From assembly GCA_014204635.1 (NCBI GenBank), contig JACHLS010000016.1, positions 25,415 to 89,414 of the forward strand: DNA of 64,000 nucleotides, written 5' to 3'. Positions 8,031 to 16,652 of the stretch are shown here, piece after piece. The notes beneath the pieces are model-generated. The model saw nothing but the letters and a program-made list of their open reading frames with translations, was not told the origin of the DNA and ran no database searches. This stretch comes from Sporosarcina luteola (GTDB taxonomy: Bacteria > Bacillota > Bacilli > Bacillales_A > Planococcaceae). The stretch's first letter is position 1. Every line of letters begins with the position of its first letter. A program made the translations under genes and the position numbers.

Positions 8031-8468
8031 TTACAACGGCAATCCCATGGTGACTGTTCTCACTTTAAAACCCATTTTTTCATATATTTTAATAGCATGA
8101 TTACCAACAAATGCACTTAGACGTACTTCCGTATGTCCATCCTGCTTCAACTGGTCAATGGCAGTGGTGAGTAACTGCTTCGAAATTCCATTACCTCTAA
8201 ATTCCTTACTAACAAATAACTCATAGATAAATCCATATAATTTATCAGTAAACTGGTCTTTATTTTCACCTAATAGGATCCATCCCATGATCTGATTATC
8301 GTTTACTGCAATTAGATAATAGCTACCTTTATTTAAAAGCGGTTTAACTAATTGTTCAATTTTTTCACTGGTCGGTTTCACCTGGCCCAATGTCCCATCA
8401 TAAACCGCTTCCGGGGAAAGCGTTAAAATCATTTCAAGTTCCAAATCAGTTGGTTTCCGAATCTCCAA
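8031..8468 (-). CDS. GNAT-family N-acetyltransferase
   Basis: A 145-aa acetyl-CoA-dependent acyltransferase. The acetyl-CoA binding motif A is ELFVSKEFRGNGISKQLLTTA, and the C-terminal AFVGNHAIKIYEKMGFK segment matches motif B. The start is TTG at 8468, with AAGGGATG upstream. Substrate is unknown. It lies in a run of unrelated small leftward genes that each have their own spacing. Confidence 0.88.
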   Translation of the reverse strand: MEIRKPTDLELEMILTLSPEAVYDGTLGQVKPTSEKIEQLVKPLLNKGSYYLIAVNDNQIMGWILLGENKDQFTDKLYGFIYELFVSKEFRGNGISKQLLTTAIDQLKQDGHTEVRLSAFVGNHAIKIYEKMGFKVRTVTMGLPL

Positions 8469-8536
8469 TTATGTGTCATCCCTTCTTTTGGCCATGTTAA
8501 ACGGAATAGTGTGTCTAGTACCGAAAATTGTCAAAC

Positions 8537-8572
8537 TAAAAAATGTTGCACCCGAATTGTAGGATGCAACAT
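8537..8572 (-). terminator. Intrinsic terminator after the GNAT gene at 8589
   Basis: ATGTTGCA (8565-8572 read leftward) pairs with TGCAACAT (8543-8550), followed on the minus strand by TTTTTTAG. Confidence 0.75.
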
Positions 8573-8588
8573 GTTTTCGTCTTCACCT

Positions 8589-8999
8589 TTAATTCAACAA
8601 AGCAAATGCTACCAATGATCCTTTATCGCAAGATTGGAAGCTATTCTTTTCATAAAAATGTCTAACATCCGGTGCTTCTTCCGTTAAAAGAACTTTTTGC
8701 CGAACGTCTTTATATTTATTCAAAGTTTGCCGCATGAGTTGAGTCGCAATCCCTTGATTTTGATAAGCACTTAGAACAAGTATGTCTTGGATATAAATTA
8801 TAGTTAATCCGTCACCGACAATACGAATGAGGCCGACTAACTCATCTCCATCCCAAGCCGTTAGTACATCCAATGATTGCAGAAGAGCTTGCTGTAATAC
8901 TGTTATATCTTTCGTATAAGCATACCATTCAACATCATTGTATAACTTCTCCAATTCAACCACATTTACTTCTTTACTATTGCTTAAAGTTATCGTCAT
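8589..8999 (-). CDS. GNAT-family N-acetyltransferase
   Basis: A 136-aa protein with the GNAT core IQDILVLSAYQNQGIATQLMRQTL (acetyl-CoA loop QNQGIA), preceded by the DGDELVGLIRIV strand pair. GAGGAGG lies before the ATG. It is followed by its own terminator at 8537-8572. Substrate is unknown; it is not closely similar to the GNAT gene at 8031. Confidence 0.88.
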   Translation of the reverse strand: MTITLSNSKEVNVVELEKLYNDVEWYAYTKDITVLQQALLQSLDVLTAWDGDELVGLIRIVGDGLTIIYIQDILVLSAYQNQGIATQLMRQTLNKYKDVRQKVLLTEEAPDVRHFYEKNSFQSCDKGSLVAFALLN

Positions 9000-9262
9000 T
9001 TATGTTTCCTCCTCAAAATGTTAGTTTGAAGAGGTAGTCCATAATTTGTCCACTGTCTGATGCCTCCTTTAATTCCTGTATGATTATGTATTTTTGACAG
9101 TTATGATCAACGTGCGGTTTCCTACTCACTATCATACTGAATTTTGACTGTTTTCACAATGAATAGTTCGACAGGCTAGCTTATTAAGGCCCCTCCTTAG
9201 GATGCCCTTCTATTAGATGATCTGTCCATATATCAAAGTCGCAAATAAATCCATTGCCCATT

Positions 9263-9472
9263 CTATTTTTTCTTTTTTTTATCGCCAAGATACTTCCACA
9301 GATGATAGATTGCCCAAAATGAGGCCGCATACAACAATAATAATAAATACGTAATCAATGTATTTGCCAACATTTCACTCGACGCTACGATAGAGAAGAC
9401 TACCAAGATCAGTAAGTATGGGCATAAAAGAATCCAATACCTCTTATCTTTAAATGTATCAAAACTAAACAT
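9263..9472 (-). CDS. Small two-TM membrane protein
   Basis: A 69-aa protein with two hydrophobic helices (about residues 13-31 and 36-58) and a lysine-rich tail (GDKKKKK). GGGAGGG precedes the ATG. No family is recognised. The 9000-9262 gap upstream of the previous gene shows no ORF or clear signal. Confidence 0.65.
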   Translation of the reverse strand: MFSFDTFKDKRYWILLCPYLLILVVFSIVASSEMLANTLITYLLLLLYAASFWAIYHLWKYLGDKKKKK

Positions 9473-9606
9473 ACAACCCTCCCAGACTGTTAACCAATTT
9501 AACAGAAAAACGTTTTCAACGCCTTTACCAATGGACTATGTTACTTTTGATTTGCATACGACTCAAGTAAACAAAAGTTACGGATCCGCTTTTCTTTAAA
9601 GACTTT

Positions 9607-9765
9607 CTACTCCTTCTCTTTCAAATACATCTTTTTCAATGTATTGTTTATATTTATGAGCGCGATTAATATAAAACCAAGCATGATAAATGTGACCATT
9701 TCACCTGTAAAAAAAGAAACTACACCTAGAATCAAGGCATACAACGAATACATCCAATTATTCAT
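9607..9765 (-). CDS. 52-aa small membrane protein
   Basis: A short ORF starting at an ATG 5 nt after GAGAGAGG. It encodes 52 residues with a strongly hydrophobic core (YALILGVVSFF and FIMLGFILIALI) and a charged end (KKMYLKEKE). The ribosome site and two-helix composition support translation. It is close to the previous small membrane gene and may share its role; function unknown. Confidence 0.55.
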   Translation of the reverse strand: MNNWMYSLYALILGVVSFFTGEMVTFIMLGFILIALININNTLKKMYLKEKE

Positions 9766-9945
9766 AAGAACCTCTCTCTCCTGCAGTTAGGTTACCAGTA
9801 TTATACCAAATTTTCACCAGTTAATCTTCTCTTTAGACAGAATAGTAAAGCAGGACGTAAATAAGTCCCACTATTATATAAGGAGGCCCCCAACCATTCA
9901 GCACATTCACATGGAATGGTTTTTCTATTTCAAATACATTTAATT

Positions 9946-9968
9946 ACAGGGGAACTTTCCTCCCCTGT
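9946..9968 (+). promoter_or_regulatory. Perfect hairpin in the sigma-factor leader
   Basis: ACAGGGGA and TCCCCTGT form an 8-bp stem around ACTTTCC, about 50 bp upstream of the sigma gene and without a T-run. It may be a regulatory leader structure. The rest of 9766-10016 shows no gene. Confidence 0.35.
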
Positions 9969-10016
9969 CGTTGCTCTAATTGGTAAAGAGCCGCTCGGAA
10001 AGGGGGAGCACCAATT

Positions 10017-10544
10017 CTGAAAACATCGATTCCGGAGTCGATCCACTTAAAGCGAATTAAAAAGCAAGACATCGAAGCACTACTGAATTGGTTTGAGGAA
10101 AGACAGTCAAAATTCTATAAAATTGGTTGGGCTTATTTGAAAGATCATCATGATATTGAAGATGTTTTTCACAATACCATCCTCAAAGTACATGAAAAAA
10201 TAGGACAACTGCGGCAGGATGATTATTTTGAAACATGGGTGACATCCATCTTTATCAATGAATGCCGGGCAATTTATCGAAAAAAGAACAGGCAAGTGGC
10301 CGAATGTCCGCCTGAAACGGCAGATGAACGCCCAATCGAAGATCGGTTGGAACTCATGGAAAACTTAGATCAATTGGATAGCCACCATAAGGAAGCCATC
10401 ATTCTGAAATACCTTCAGGGCTATTCCCAGCAAGAGATTGCAGATATCGTAAACGTGCCTGTCGGGACGGTAAAGTCGAGATTATATAGAGGGCTGTCAA
10501 CATTGCGGAAACTAATGGAAGGCGGTGAAGGGAATGAACTGTAA
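10017..10544 (+). CDS. ECF-type RNA polymerase sigma factor
   Basis: A ~175-aa sigma-70 family protein. Region 2 includes NWFEERQSKFYKIGWAYLK and DIEDVFHNTILKVHEKI. Region 4 is LDSHHKEAIILKYLQGYSQQEIADIVNVPVGTVKSRLYRG. No ATG/GTG/TTG fits: the frame opens after a stop at 9984, and the only candidates near AAAGGGGG are ATT (10014) and CTG (10017). The first TTG, at 10137, would remove half of region 2. CTG is used here. The next gene overlaps the stop and encodes its membrane anti-sigma factor. Confidence 0.85.
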   Translation: MKTSIPESIHLKRIKKQDIEALLNWFEERQSKFYKIGWAYLKDHHDIEDVFHNTILKVHEKIGQLRQDDYFETWVTSIFINECRAIYRKKNRQVAECPPETADERPIEDRLELMENLDQLDSHHKEAIILKYLQGYSQQEIADIVNVPVGTVKSRLYRGLSTLRKLMEGGEGNEL

Positions 10545-12117
10545 CTATGCCCAGGATCAAATGCTGGATTATCTGGATGGAAGCCTAGATGAACATGAAA
10601 AAAAACAGTTTGAACTTCATTTGGAGGAATGCCAAGCGTGCAAAGAGGAATGTTCGAAGCTCAAACAGATCATTGCTTCGTTAGAAGAAGAAAGTGAGTC
10701 TATTCATGTTCCAACAGACCTCATGAGAAATGTGCGGTCATCTGTTGGAAGCTTAGGAACAATCAAAAGAAAGACGTTTCGTCATACATCCCTGATCGCT
10801 GTTGCCGCTGCTCTCTTTCTAACCGTCTTCGTCGGCACGGCGATTGCGACGAATGGGTTTGCCACTTTCGCGGACTGGTGGAAAGACTTTGGCAGCAAGC
10901 AGGAAGAGCAAGTGGAGAATTTTGTGCAGCAGGGCTTGGGCGACAAGGTGAATGTGAGTGCCGAGAGTAATGACATCAAAATTACGATTACCGACGTCGT
11001 AGCAGATGATATGCAGACGCTTGTTTATTATGAAATAGAAGATCCTACGAACGAAAGTGAATATTTGATTGACTATATGAACGGGTTTAGGATGGACAAT
11101 CAAGATCACTTATTCAATTCTGAACGGAAACCAAGTGATCCGCCTGTATACAGTCACATGCGATTGCCTTCGGAAAATCCTCATGTCTCCAAAGGCAGAT
11201 TGGGCATGGCGCCTTTATTGAATGAAACAGGAACCATTCAGCTGACCTTGAACCAAATTCAGCAACTAGACGGAAGAGATGAAAAAGTTTCAAGCACTAC
11301 AGTTCCCGAATATGTCGAAGGAGACTGGCATTTTGAGATCCCCGTCAAAAAACACCCGGCGATTATTCATGAGCTCAACGTGGAGACAGCTTATGAGGGG
11401 AATCCGGTGATCATCGACAAGCTGACAATCGCTCCAACTGTTACAGTTCTTTCGTATCGTTATCGCAATGAGAGTCAAGATCGTAAGTTAGATGGCTTAT
11501 CCATCTCGATTGCCGGGATTGAAAGTAAAGAAAACTATGTAACCGGAAGCGAATTTGATTTTGCGGGTGTGGGCAGTTCCACATATCATAGCAACGGATG
11601 GAGTGAGATGAATGCAACATTTGAATCCCTTTATTTTGAGAACCCATCCTATGTAAAAGTCCATTTTGGAAAGATGGAATTTAACGTCAAGGAGAAAGCC
11701 GATTTCCCAATCAATCCGTCTAAACCGTTCCCGCAAACATTTACTTATTTAGGTACGAAAATCTCCATCGATAAAGTAGAGATCGGACAACCGACTTTGA
11801 TCACGATGAGTGAAGAACTGAATGCGAATCGTGTTTATCAATCACTCGACTTTCATTTTTCAGATGCAGATGATCATAACAAATTCACCGGGGTTAACTA
11901 TGACGGTTATATTATTGATAAGAATGGCAAGCAATATAAAGCTTATGAAAATTCCTATCGCATCAATGAACTGGAAGAACCGGTTCTCTATCCAACCGAG
12001 CATGAAATCCAGATTTCTAGGGAAGATGGAGCAGACTTCATTCCAGCCAAACTGTCGATCGACGGGTATAGAATGGTCGAGTATATCGAAAAGGTTGTGG
12101 ACATTTCATTGGATTGA
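10534..12117 (+). CDS. Membrane anti-sigma factor with DUF4179-type extracytoplasmic region
   Basis: A 527-aa protein. The N terminus is a zinc-finger anti-sigma domain (residues ~5-45) ending in HLEECQACKEEC, the H-x3-C-x2-C pattern. A membrane helix follows at about residues 90-108 (SLIAVAAALFLTVFVGTAIA), then a large extracytoplasmic part with the DUF4179 and DUF5643-like layout. ATGAACTGTAA overlaps the sigma stop, so the genes are coupled. It should hold the sigma factor at the membrane until an envelope signal releases it. GTG at 10525 is an alternative start. Confidence 0.88.
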   Translation: MNCNYAQDQMLDYLDGSLDEHEKKQFELHLEECQACKEECSKLKQIIASLEEESESIHVPTDLMRNVRSSVGSLGTIKRKTFRHTSLIAVAAALFLTVFVGTAIATNGFATFADWWKDFGSKQEEQVENFVQQGLGDKVNVSAESNDIKITITDVVADDMQTLVYYEIEDPTNESEYLIDYMNGFRMDNQDHLFNSERKPSDPPVYSHMRLPSENPHVSKGRLGMAPLLNETGTIQLTLNQIQQLDGRDEKVSSTTVPEYVEGDWHFEIPVKKHPAIIHELNVETAYEGNPVIIDKLTIAPTVTVLSYRYRNESQDRKLDGLSISIAGIESKENYVTGSEFDFAGVGSSTYHSNGWSEMNATFESLYFENPSYVKVHFGKMEFNVKEKADFPINPSKPFPQTFTYLGTKISIDKVEIGQPTLITMSEELNANRVYQSLDFHFSDADDHNKFTGVNYDGYIIDKNGKQYKAYENSYRINELEEPVLYPTEHEIQISREDGADFIPAKLSIDGYRMVEYIEKVVDISLD

Positions 12118-12124
12118 AAGGAAA

Positions 12125-12155
12125 ACGAAAGCCCTTTGCGGCTTTCGTCTTTCTT
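12125..12155 (+). terminator. Intrinsic terminator of the sigma/anti-sigma operon
   Basis: ACGAAAGCC and GGCTTTCGT form a 9-bp stem with loop CTTTGC, followed by CTTTCTT. Confidence 0.75.
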
Positions 12156-12310
12156 GTATTGCATATAGTTAAAATAGTAAAATAAATTAAAAATTACGAG
12201 AGGTAGGAATTGTCATGTTGACGTCTAAATAACTTTAATCCTACTCCCGCGGACCCCCTATTTTTGTTTTGACGAATTAACGATAAAAACAAACTTACAG
12301 GAGGTACGTG

Positions 12311-12799
12311 ATGATTGAATTCCGTCAAATCACTTGGGATAATTTTGATGAGTGTATAAACTTGCAGGTAACAGATGAACAAAAGGGTTTCCTGGCATCC
12401 AATGTCTATAGTCTCGCCCAATCGTATATTGCTTTGCTAAATGATCATTTGCCAGCCATGTCTTTTGCCATTTATAACGAGGATACGATGATAGGTTTTA
12501 TCATAATGTATCATGATACTGCTGAAGAAAATGAATATGGCGATGAAGAAGCTTACGGTATCCTGCGTTTTATGATTGATAAGAAGTATCAGGGCAAGGG
12601 ATACGGAACCAAAGCAATGAAAAAGGCTCTTGAATATATTCGGACTTTCCCGCAAGGCGAGGCAACAGCTGTCTACATTTCTTATGCCCCTAACAATAAG
12701 ATCGCCAGACATCTCTATAGGAAATTTGGATTTAACGAGATCGGTATTGATAGAGAGGAAAATGATATGATCGCAAAACTCATCTTACAAGAACCTTGA
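12311..12799 (+). CDS. GNAT acetyltransferase, polyamine (BltD-like) type
   Basis: A 162-aa acetyltransferase. The core is LRFMIDKKYQGKGYGTKAMKKALEYI, with the acetyl-CoA loop QGKGYG, and it ends with NNKIARHLYRKFGF. The N terminus (ITWDNFDECINLQV) and length resemble the BltD/PaiA spermidine acetyltransferases of Bacillus. The ATG at 12311 has AGGAGG at ideal spacing. Polyamine substrate is inferred from that resemblance. Confidence 0.85.
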   Translation: MIEFRQITWDNFDECINLQVTDEQKGFLASNVYSLAQSYIALLNDHLPAMSFAIYNEDTMIGFIIMYHDTAEENEYGDEEAYGILRFMIDKKYQGKGYGTKAMKKALEYIRTFPQGEATAVYISYAPNNKIARHLYRKFGFNEIGIDREENDMIAKLILQEP

Positions 12800-12818
12800 A
12801 AAGTGAGTTAGGCACTTG

Positions 12819-12848
12819 AAAGCTATTCCAATTGGAGTAGCTTTTTTT
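12819..12848 (+). terminator. Intrinsic terminator of the GNAT gene
   Basis: AAGCTATTCCAA pairs with TTGGAGTAGCTT, followed by TTTTT. Confidence 0.75.
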
Positions 12849-12936
12849 CATACTGATACATAACACAAGAGGAACTTTTTCTACCCACAAGCGTATAACC
12901 AGTAGTATTCATTTTTAGGAGGATGAAGGAAACATA

Positions 12937-13404
12937 ATGCGCAGTCTGGTTGTAACTATCATTAATTTGAACATTTTACTCTTTTCAAGTTTTGTGAGCT
13001 GGTACGAAGGGTCAACCCTCCTCAACACATCTTGGGAATGGGAGCATACAGCGATCTTTACCAAAATGCTAAAGGGAACAATTGATTCACCTGATGCCAT
13101 TTTGCCGATTGATCACTTTGTCTTTGCAGCTAAGTTTTCGCCTTTCTTCCCTTTACTCATGCTTATCTCAGGGTTTTTGCTATTGCGGCAGGCAGTTCAC
13201 TGGTTAGGCAAAGGAAAGTGGCTTCCGATGATCATTTTTTATGGTTTTACCCTATTCAGTTCTATTGTCATAGTTATCCTGGTGAAGGACTCACCGACGG
13301 ACGGTTTACAGGTGTTCTCGTATTTCTTTCTTGTACTAGCGGCTTTATTCCTTGGCCTGATTGTCTATCTCACGACGGGTAAAGTTAGAAAATCTAGTAT
13401 CTAG
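12937..13404 (+). CDS. Four-TM membrane protein (possibly DUF4306/YjdJ-like)
   Basis: A 155-aa protein with hydrophobic helices at about residues 4-22, 68-86, 96-116 and 126-146, and an exposed loop between the first two. GAAGGA lies 6 nt before the ATG. It reminds me of the Bacillus YjdJ/DUF4306 group, but that is from memory and unverified. Function unknown. Confidence 0.65.
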   Translation: MRSLVVTIINLNILLFSSFVSWYEGSTLLNTSWEWEHTAIFTKMLKGTIDSPDAILPIDHFVFAAKFSPFFPLLMLISGFLLLRQAVHWLGKGKWLPMIIFYGFTLFSSIVIVILVKDSPTDGLQVFSYFFLVLAALFLGLIVYLTTGKVRKSSI

Positions 13405-13445
13405 GAGTCCCGTCTTATAATTAGTTTGAATTCAAGATAAATACC

Positions 13446-13477
13446 TTGCGAAACTTTCACTTGAGTAGTAAAGTGAA
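13446..13477 (+). promoter_or_regulatory. Promoter and palindromic operator of the MarR operon
   Basis: TTGCGA (13446-13451), a 17-nt spacer and TAAAGT (13469-13474) form a promoter. The 7-bp inverted repeat TTCACTT (13456-13462) / AAGTGAA (13471-13477) covers the spacer and -10, the usual position for MarR autorepression. Confidence 0.6.
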
Positions 13478-13503
13478 TAGTAGGAAAGGGAGTGAGGAAC
13501 ACT

Positions 13504-13947
13504 ATGCAAAGAAATACTCGCGGATCATTAATCTGGCTGCGGCTGACTCGATTCACCCATCAAAGTAATTTACTTTCCAATGAATTTTTAAAGCCATATG
13601 ATTTAACAACCGCCCAGTTTGATGTACTCATGCAGATTTCAACATACGAGCCTTTAACACAAAGTGAGTTAGCTGAGAAGGTAACCGTGACGCAAGGCGG
13701 TATTTCGCGTATGCTCGCTCGCCTGGAGAAAGAAGGCCTCATTGAGCGCAAGCAGGATTGGAAAACTAAAACGATCTTATTGACCGGCAAAGGCCGGCAA
13801 AAATTAGAAAATGCCTTTGAGGCCCAGCTTGCATTTCAGTCCTCTTTCTTTGATGAATGTTTATCGGAGGAAGAGAAAAAAACGTTATATACGCTCATGT
13901 CACGTGTGCATAAAAACAGTGAACAGAAGAAATTGCCGGATCGGTAA
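13504..13947 (+). CDS. MarR-family transcriptional regulator
   Basis: A 147-aa winged-helix protein. The recognition region is [34 protein letters not shown], with long N- and C-terminal dimerisation helices. It is followed within 50 bp by a ring-cleaving dioxygenase gene and two flavin genes. That context resembles the MhqR quinone-responsive regulator of Bacillus, although the operator upstream differs from the MhqR consensus I recall. Its single redox-type cysteine near the C terminus (DECLSEEE) could sense electrophiles; that is inference. Confidence 0.9.
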   Translation: MQRNTRGSLIWLRLTRFTHQSNLLSNEFLKPYDLTTAQFDVLMQISTYEPLTQSELAEKVTVTQGGISRMLARLEKEGLIERKQDWKTKTILLTGKGRQKLENAFEAQLAFQSSFFDECLSEEEKKTLYTLMSRVHKNSEQKKLPDR

Positions 13948-13997
13948 TTTTTTTGCCCTATCACTTGATTAATCAATTGAAGGAGGAGGAACAAACC

Positions 13998-14942
13998 ATG
14001 TATTCCATTCCAGGACATCACCACATTTCAATGATTACGAAAAACGCCAAGCAAAATAACCGTTTTTACCGCGACGTACTTGGATTGCGACGGGTCAAAC
14101 TGACGGTGAATCAAGATGATCCGTCGATGTATCACTTATTTTATGGAGACAAAACAGGCAGTCCGGGCACGGAGCTATCCTTTTTTGAAATGCCGTTTGT
14201 CGGAAGCACACACCGAGGTACAAATGCCATTACACGAATCGGTTTGCATGTTCCATCCGAGGCAAGCTTAGCTTTTTGGAAATCCCGTTTTGAAACATTT
14301 GGCGTACAACATAGCGATATCTCAACTTACGCAAACCGCCCTGCTCTTCACTTTGAGGACACAGAAGGCTTGCGCATGGTGTTGGTTCCGTCGTATGATG
14401 AAAAAATCGAACACTGGGAAACATGGGACCAATCATCCGTAACTGCTGAACATCAAATCCAAGGCATGGGACCGGTCGAAATCACAGTACGCCGGCTCGA
14501 TAAGATAGGACGCACACTTACTGAACTATTCGGCTATGCCGAAGTGTCACGCACAAAAGAAGAAGCGATTTTTCAATCCATCAACGGAGAATTGTTTGGC
14601 GAAATCGTTGTAACAGCTATGGAAGGACCTGCTGAAAAACCAGGTCGAGGCAGTATCCATCATCTGGCCATTCGTGTAAAGGATGAAGAAGCGCTCGCCT
14701 ACTACAATGAACAAGTACGAGCACGTGGCTTCCATTCATCCGGCATCGTGGATCGCTACTACTTCAAAGGCTTATACTTCCGTGAATCAAACGGTATTTT
14801 GTTTGAAATTGCTACGGACGGGCCTGGTTTCACAATCGACGGACCCGTCGAAACGCTCGGTGAAAAGCTTGACTTGCCACCGTTCTTAGAAGGTCGCCGT
14901 ACTGAAATCGAACAAAATCTACAACCAATCGAGGAGGACTAA
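13998..14942 (+). CDS. VOC-family ring-cleaving dioxygenase (MhqA/MhqO-type)
   Basis: A 314-aa protein made of two glyoxalase/VOC modules. The N-terminal module starts PGHHHISMITKNAKQNNRFYRDVLGLR and the second ends with YFKGLYFRESNGILFEIATDGPGF. Metal ligands are expected at His10 of HHHI, His near HHLAIRV and Glu in FEIA. Length and sequence fit the putative hydroquinone/catechol dioxygenases MhqA and MhqO. AAGGAGGAGG precedes the ATG at 13998. It ends 2 bp before the next gene, so this is an operon. Confidence 0.9.
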   Translation: MYSIPGHHHISMITKNAKQNNRFYRDVLGLRRVKLTVNQDDPSMYHLFYGDKTGSPGTELSFFEMPFVGSTHRGTNAITRIGLHVPSEASLAFWKSRFETFGVQHSDISTYANRPALHFEDTEGLRMVLVPSYDEKIEHWETWDQSSVTAEHQIQGMGPVEITVRRLDKIGRTLTELFGYAEVSRTKEEAIFQSINGELFGEIVVTAMEGPAEKPGRGSIHHLAIRVKDEEALAYYNEQVRARGFHSSGIVDRYYFKGLYFRESNGILFEIATDGPGFTIDGPVETLGEKLDLPPFLEGRRTEIEQNLQPIEED

Positions 14943-14944
14943 TT

Positions 14945-16000
14945 TTGGAACAATATCGTATTCGGCCATCAGATGGCATGGAATTCGGACTTTATTCATT
15001 AGGCGACCTCATCCCCAATCCGCTGACGGGTGAGTGTGTGCCAGCACAGCAGCGGATTCATGAATTGATCGAGGCAGCAAAGCTTGCGGAACAAGCTGGA
15101 ATTGATGTGTTCGGTGTCGGCGAAAGCCATCAAACGTATTTCACAACACAAGCCCATACGGTTGTCCTCGGCGCGATCGCACAAGCGACAAACAATATTA
15201 AAATTACGAGCTCCGCAACTGTTTTAAGCGTATCGGACCCTGTCCGCGTTTACGAGGACTTTGCCACCATCGACTTGATTTCAGGCGGCCGCGCAGAAAT
15301 CGTCGCTGGACGAGGTTCCCGTGTCGGTGCTTACCACTTGCTCGGTGTTGATTTACAAGATTATGAGGAGATTTTCGAAGAGAAATTAGAGCTGTTGAAG
15401 AAAATCAATGAAGAGGAACGGGTGACATGGCAAGGCGAGTTTCGTCCTCCCCTTCAAAACGCACAGATCCTGCCACAACCCGTAAATGGGACCCTACCCA
15501 TCTGGCGTGCAGTTGGCGGACCGCCTGCCAGTGCAATTAAAGCCGGACATACGGGAATTCCGATGATGTTAACTACGCTTGGAGGCCCGGCCATCAATTT
15601 CAAGCACTCCGTCGATGCCTATCGGGAAGCGGCTGAACAGAGTGGATTTGACCCAACAACATTACCAGTCGCAACAACAAGCTTGTTCTACGTGGCGGAT
15701 ACGACCAAAGAGGCGCTTCAAGGCATGTATCCCCACCTCAATGGCGGTTTCATTGCCATCCGTGGCGCCGGCTATCCAAAACAGCAATTCGCGCAAGCAC
15801 CTGATACACGTGATGCCTTAATGGTAGGAAGCACACAGCAAATCATCGAAAAGCTTCTGTACCAACATGAACTGTATGGCATGCAGCGCTTCATGGCGCA
15901 AATCGACTTTGGAGGCGTACCTTTCGATAAGATCATGAAGAACATTGAACTGATCGGGAACGACATCATTCCGGCTCTGAAGAAATATACAGCCGATTAA
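14945..16000 (+). CDS. LLM-class flavin-dependent oxidoreductase
   Basis: A 351-aa TIM-barrel luciferase-like monooxygenase. Visible family signatures include FGVGESHQTYFTTQAHTVVL, ISGGRAEIVAGRGSRVGAYH and the C-terminal GSTQQIIEKLL. It would use reduced FMN and O2 to oxygenate an organic substrate. The start is TTG at 14945, 8 nt after GAGGAGG. The downstream FMN reductase could supply its FMNH2, and the upstream dioxygenase suggests an aromatic or quinone substrate. Confidence 0.9.
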   Translation: MEQYRIRPSDGMEFGLYSLGDLIPNPLTGECVPAQQRIHELIEAAKLAEQAGIDVFGVGESHQTYFTTQAHTVVLGAIAQATNNIKITSSATVLSVSDPVRVYEDFATIDLISGGRAEIVAGRGSRVGAYHLLGVDLQDYEEIFEEKLELLKKINEEERVTWQGEFRPPLQNAQILPQPVNGTLPIWRAVGGPPASAIKAGHTGIPMMLTTLGGPAINFKHSVDAYREAAEQSGFDPTTLPVATTSLFYVADTTKEALQGMYPHLNGGFIAIRGAGYPKQQFAQAPDTRDALMVGSTQQIIEKLLYQHELYGMQRFMAQIDFGGVPFDKIMKNIELIGNDIIPALKKYTAD

Positions 16001-16014
16001 CAGGAGGGATCCAG

Positions 16015-16581
16015 ATGAAGATAGTTGTATTGGCCGGCTCTATTGTAGGCTCCAAAACGAGGACTGCCGCAGCAGCAGCTGTTAGCCTGCTTAAGGACAA
16101 CTACCCGCAACATGACGTCACTTTATTGGATCTGGCCGAGTATAGCATTCAGTTCAGTGACGGACGAAATTACTTTGAATACGACGGGGATACCAAATTG
16201 GTCACAGAGACGATCATGGAGGCAGACGCCTTGATCATTGGCACGCCAACGTTCCAAGCGTCCATTCCGGCAACATTGAAAAATATTTTTGACCTTTTGC
16301 CCGTTAATGCTTTCCGCGATAAAGTCGTCAGCACGATCGTCACTGCAGGTACGCCCAAGCATTATTTAATGGTCGAGCAGCAATTAAAGCCGGTATTAGC
16401 CTATATGAAAGCCCATATCGTCCCTACGTATGTCTTTATTGAAGAAAAGGATTTTTTCCGTAAGGAGATTGTCAATGACGATATCCTGTTCCGCTTGGAG
16501 CGGCTAGTGGAAGATACCGTATTGACGGCGGAAGCATTTGAAGGAATTCGTCAGAAAAAAGACGCGGAATATGATTTTTAA
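16015..16581 (+). CDS. NADPH-dependent FMN reductase
   Basis: A 188-aa flavodoxin-fold protein. The N-terminal loop LAGSIVGSKTRTAAAA binds FMN phosphate, and GTPTFQASIPATLKNIFDLLP is the family's second flavin-contact segment. It is last in the MarR operon, 14 bp after the monooxygenase gene with GGAGGG upstream. It most likely provides reduced FMN to the LLM enzyme. Confidence 0.9.
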   Translation: MKIVVLAGSIVGSKTRTAAAAAVSLLKDNYPQHDVTLLDLAEYSIQFSDGRNYFEYDGDTKLVTETIMEADALIIGTPTFQASIPATLKNIFDLLPVNAFRDKVVSTIVTAGTPKHYLMVEQQLKPVLAYMKAHIVPTYVFIEEKDFFRKEIVNDDILFRLERLVEDTVLTAEAFEGIRQKKDAEYDF

Positions 16582-16591
16582 TTCGCAGAGC

Positions 16592-16633
16592 AAAAGGGAA
16601 TTGTTAAGGATCTACTCCTTCCAATTCCCTCTT
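16592..16633. terminator. Bidirectional intrinsic terminator
   Basis: AAAGGGAATTG pairs with CAATTCCCT, with an inner AAGGA/TCCTT stem. It lies between convergent operons. Confidence 0.7.
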
Positions 16634-16652
16634 CATTTCCTGTTGCCTGTAC

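Noticed and set aside
9950..9975. GGAACTTT followed by CGTT as an ECF-type autoregulated promoter
   Set aside because: The gap between AAC and CGT is 13 nt, shorter than the 16-17 nt normal for ECF promoters, and the bases are better explained by the hairpin.
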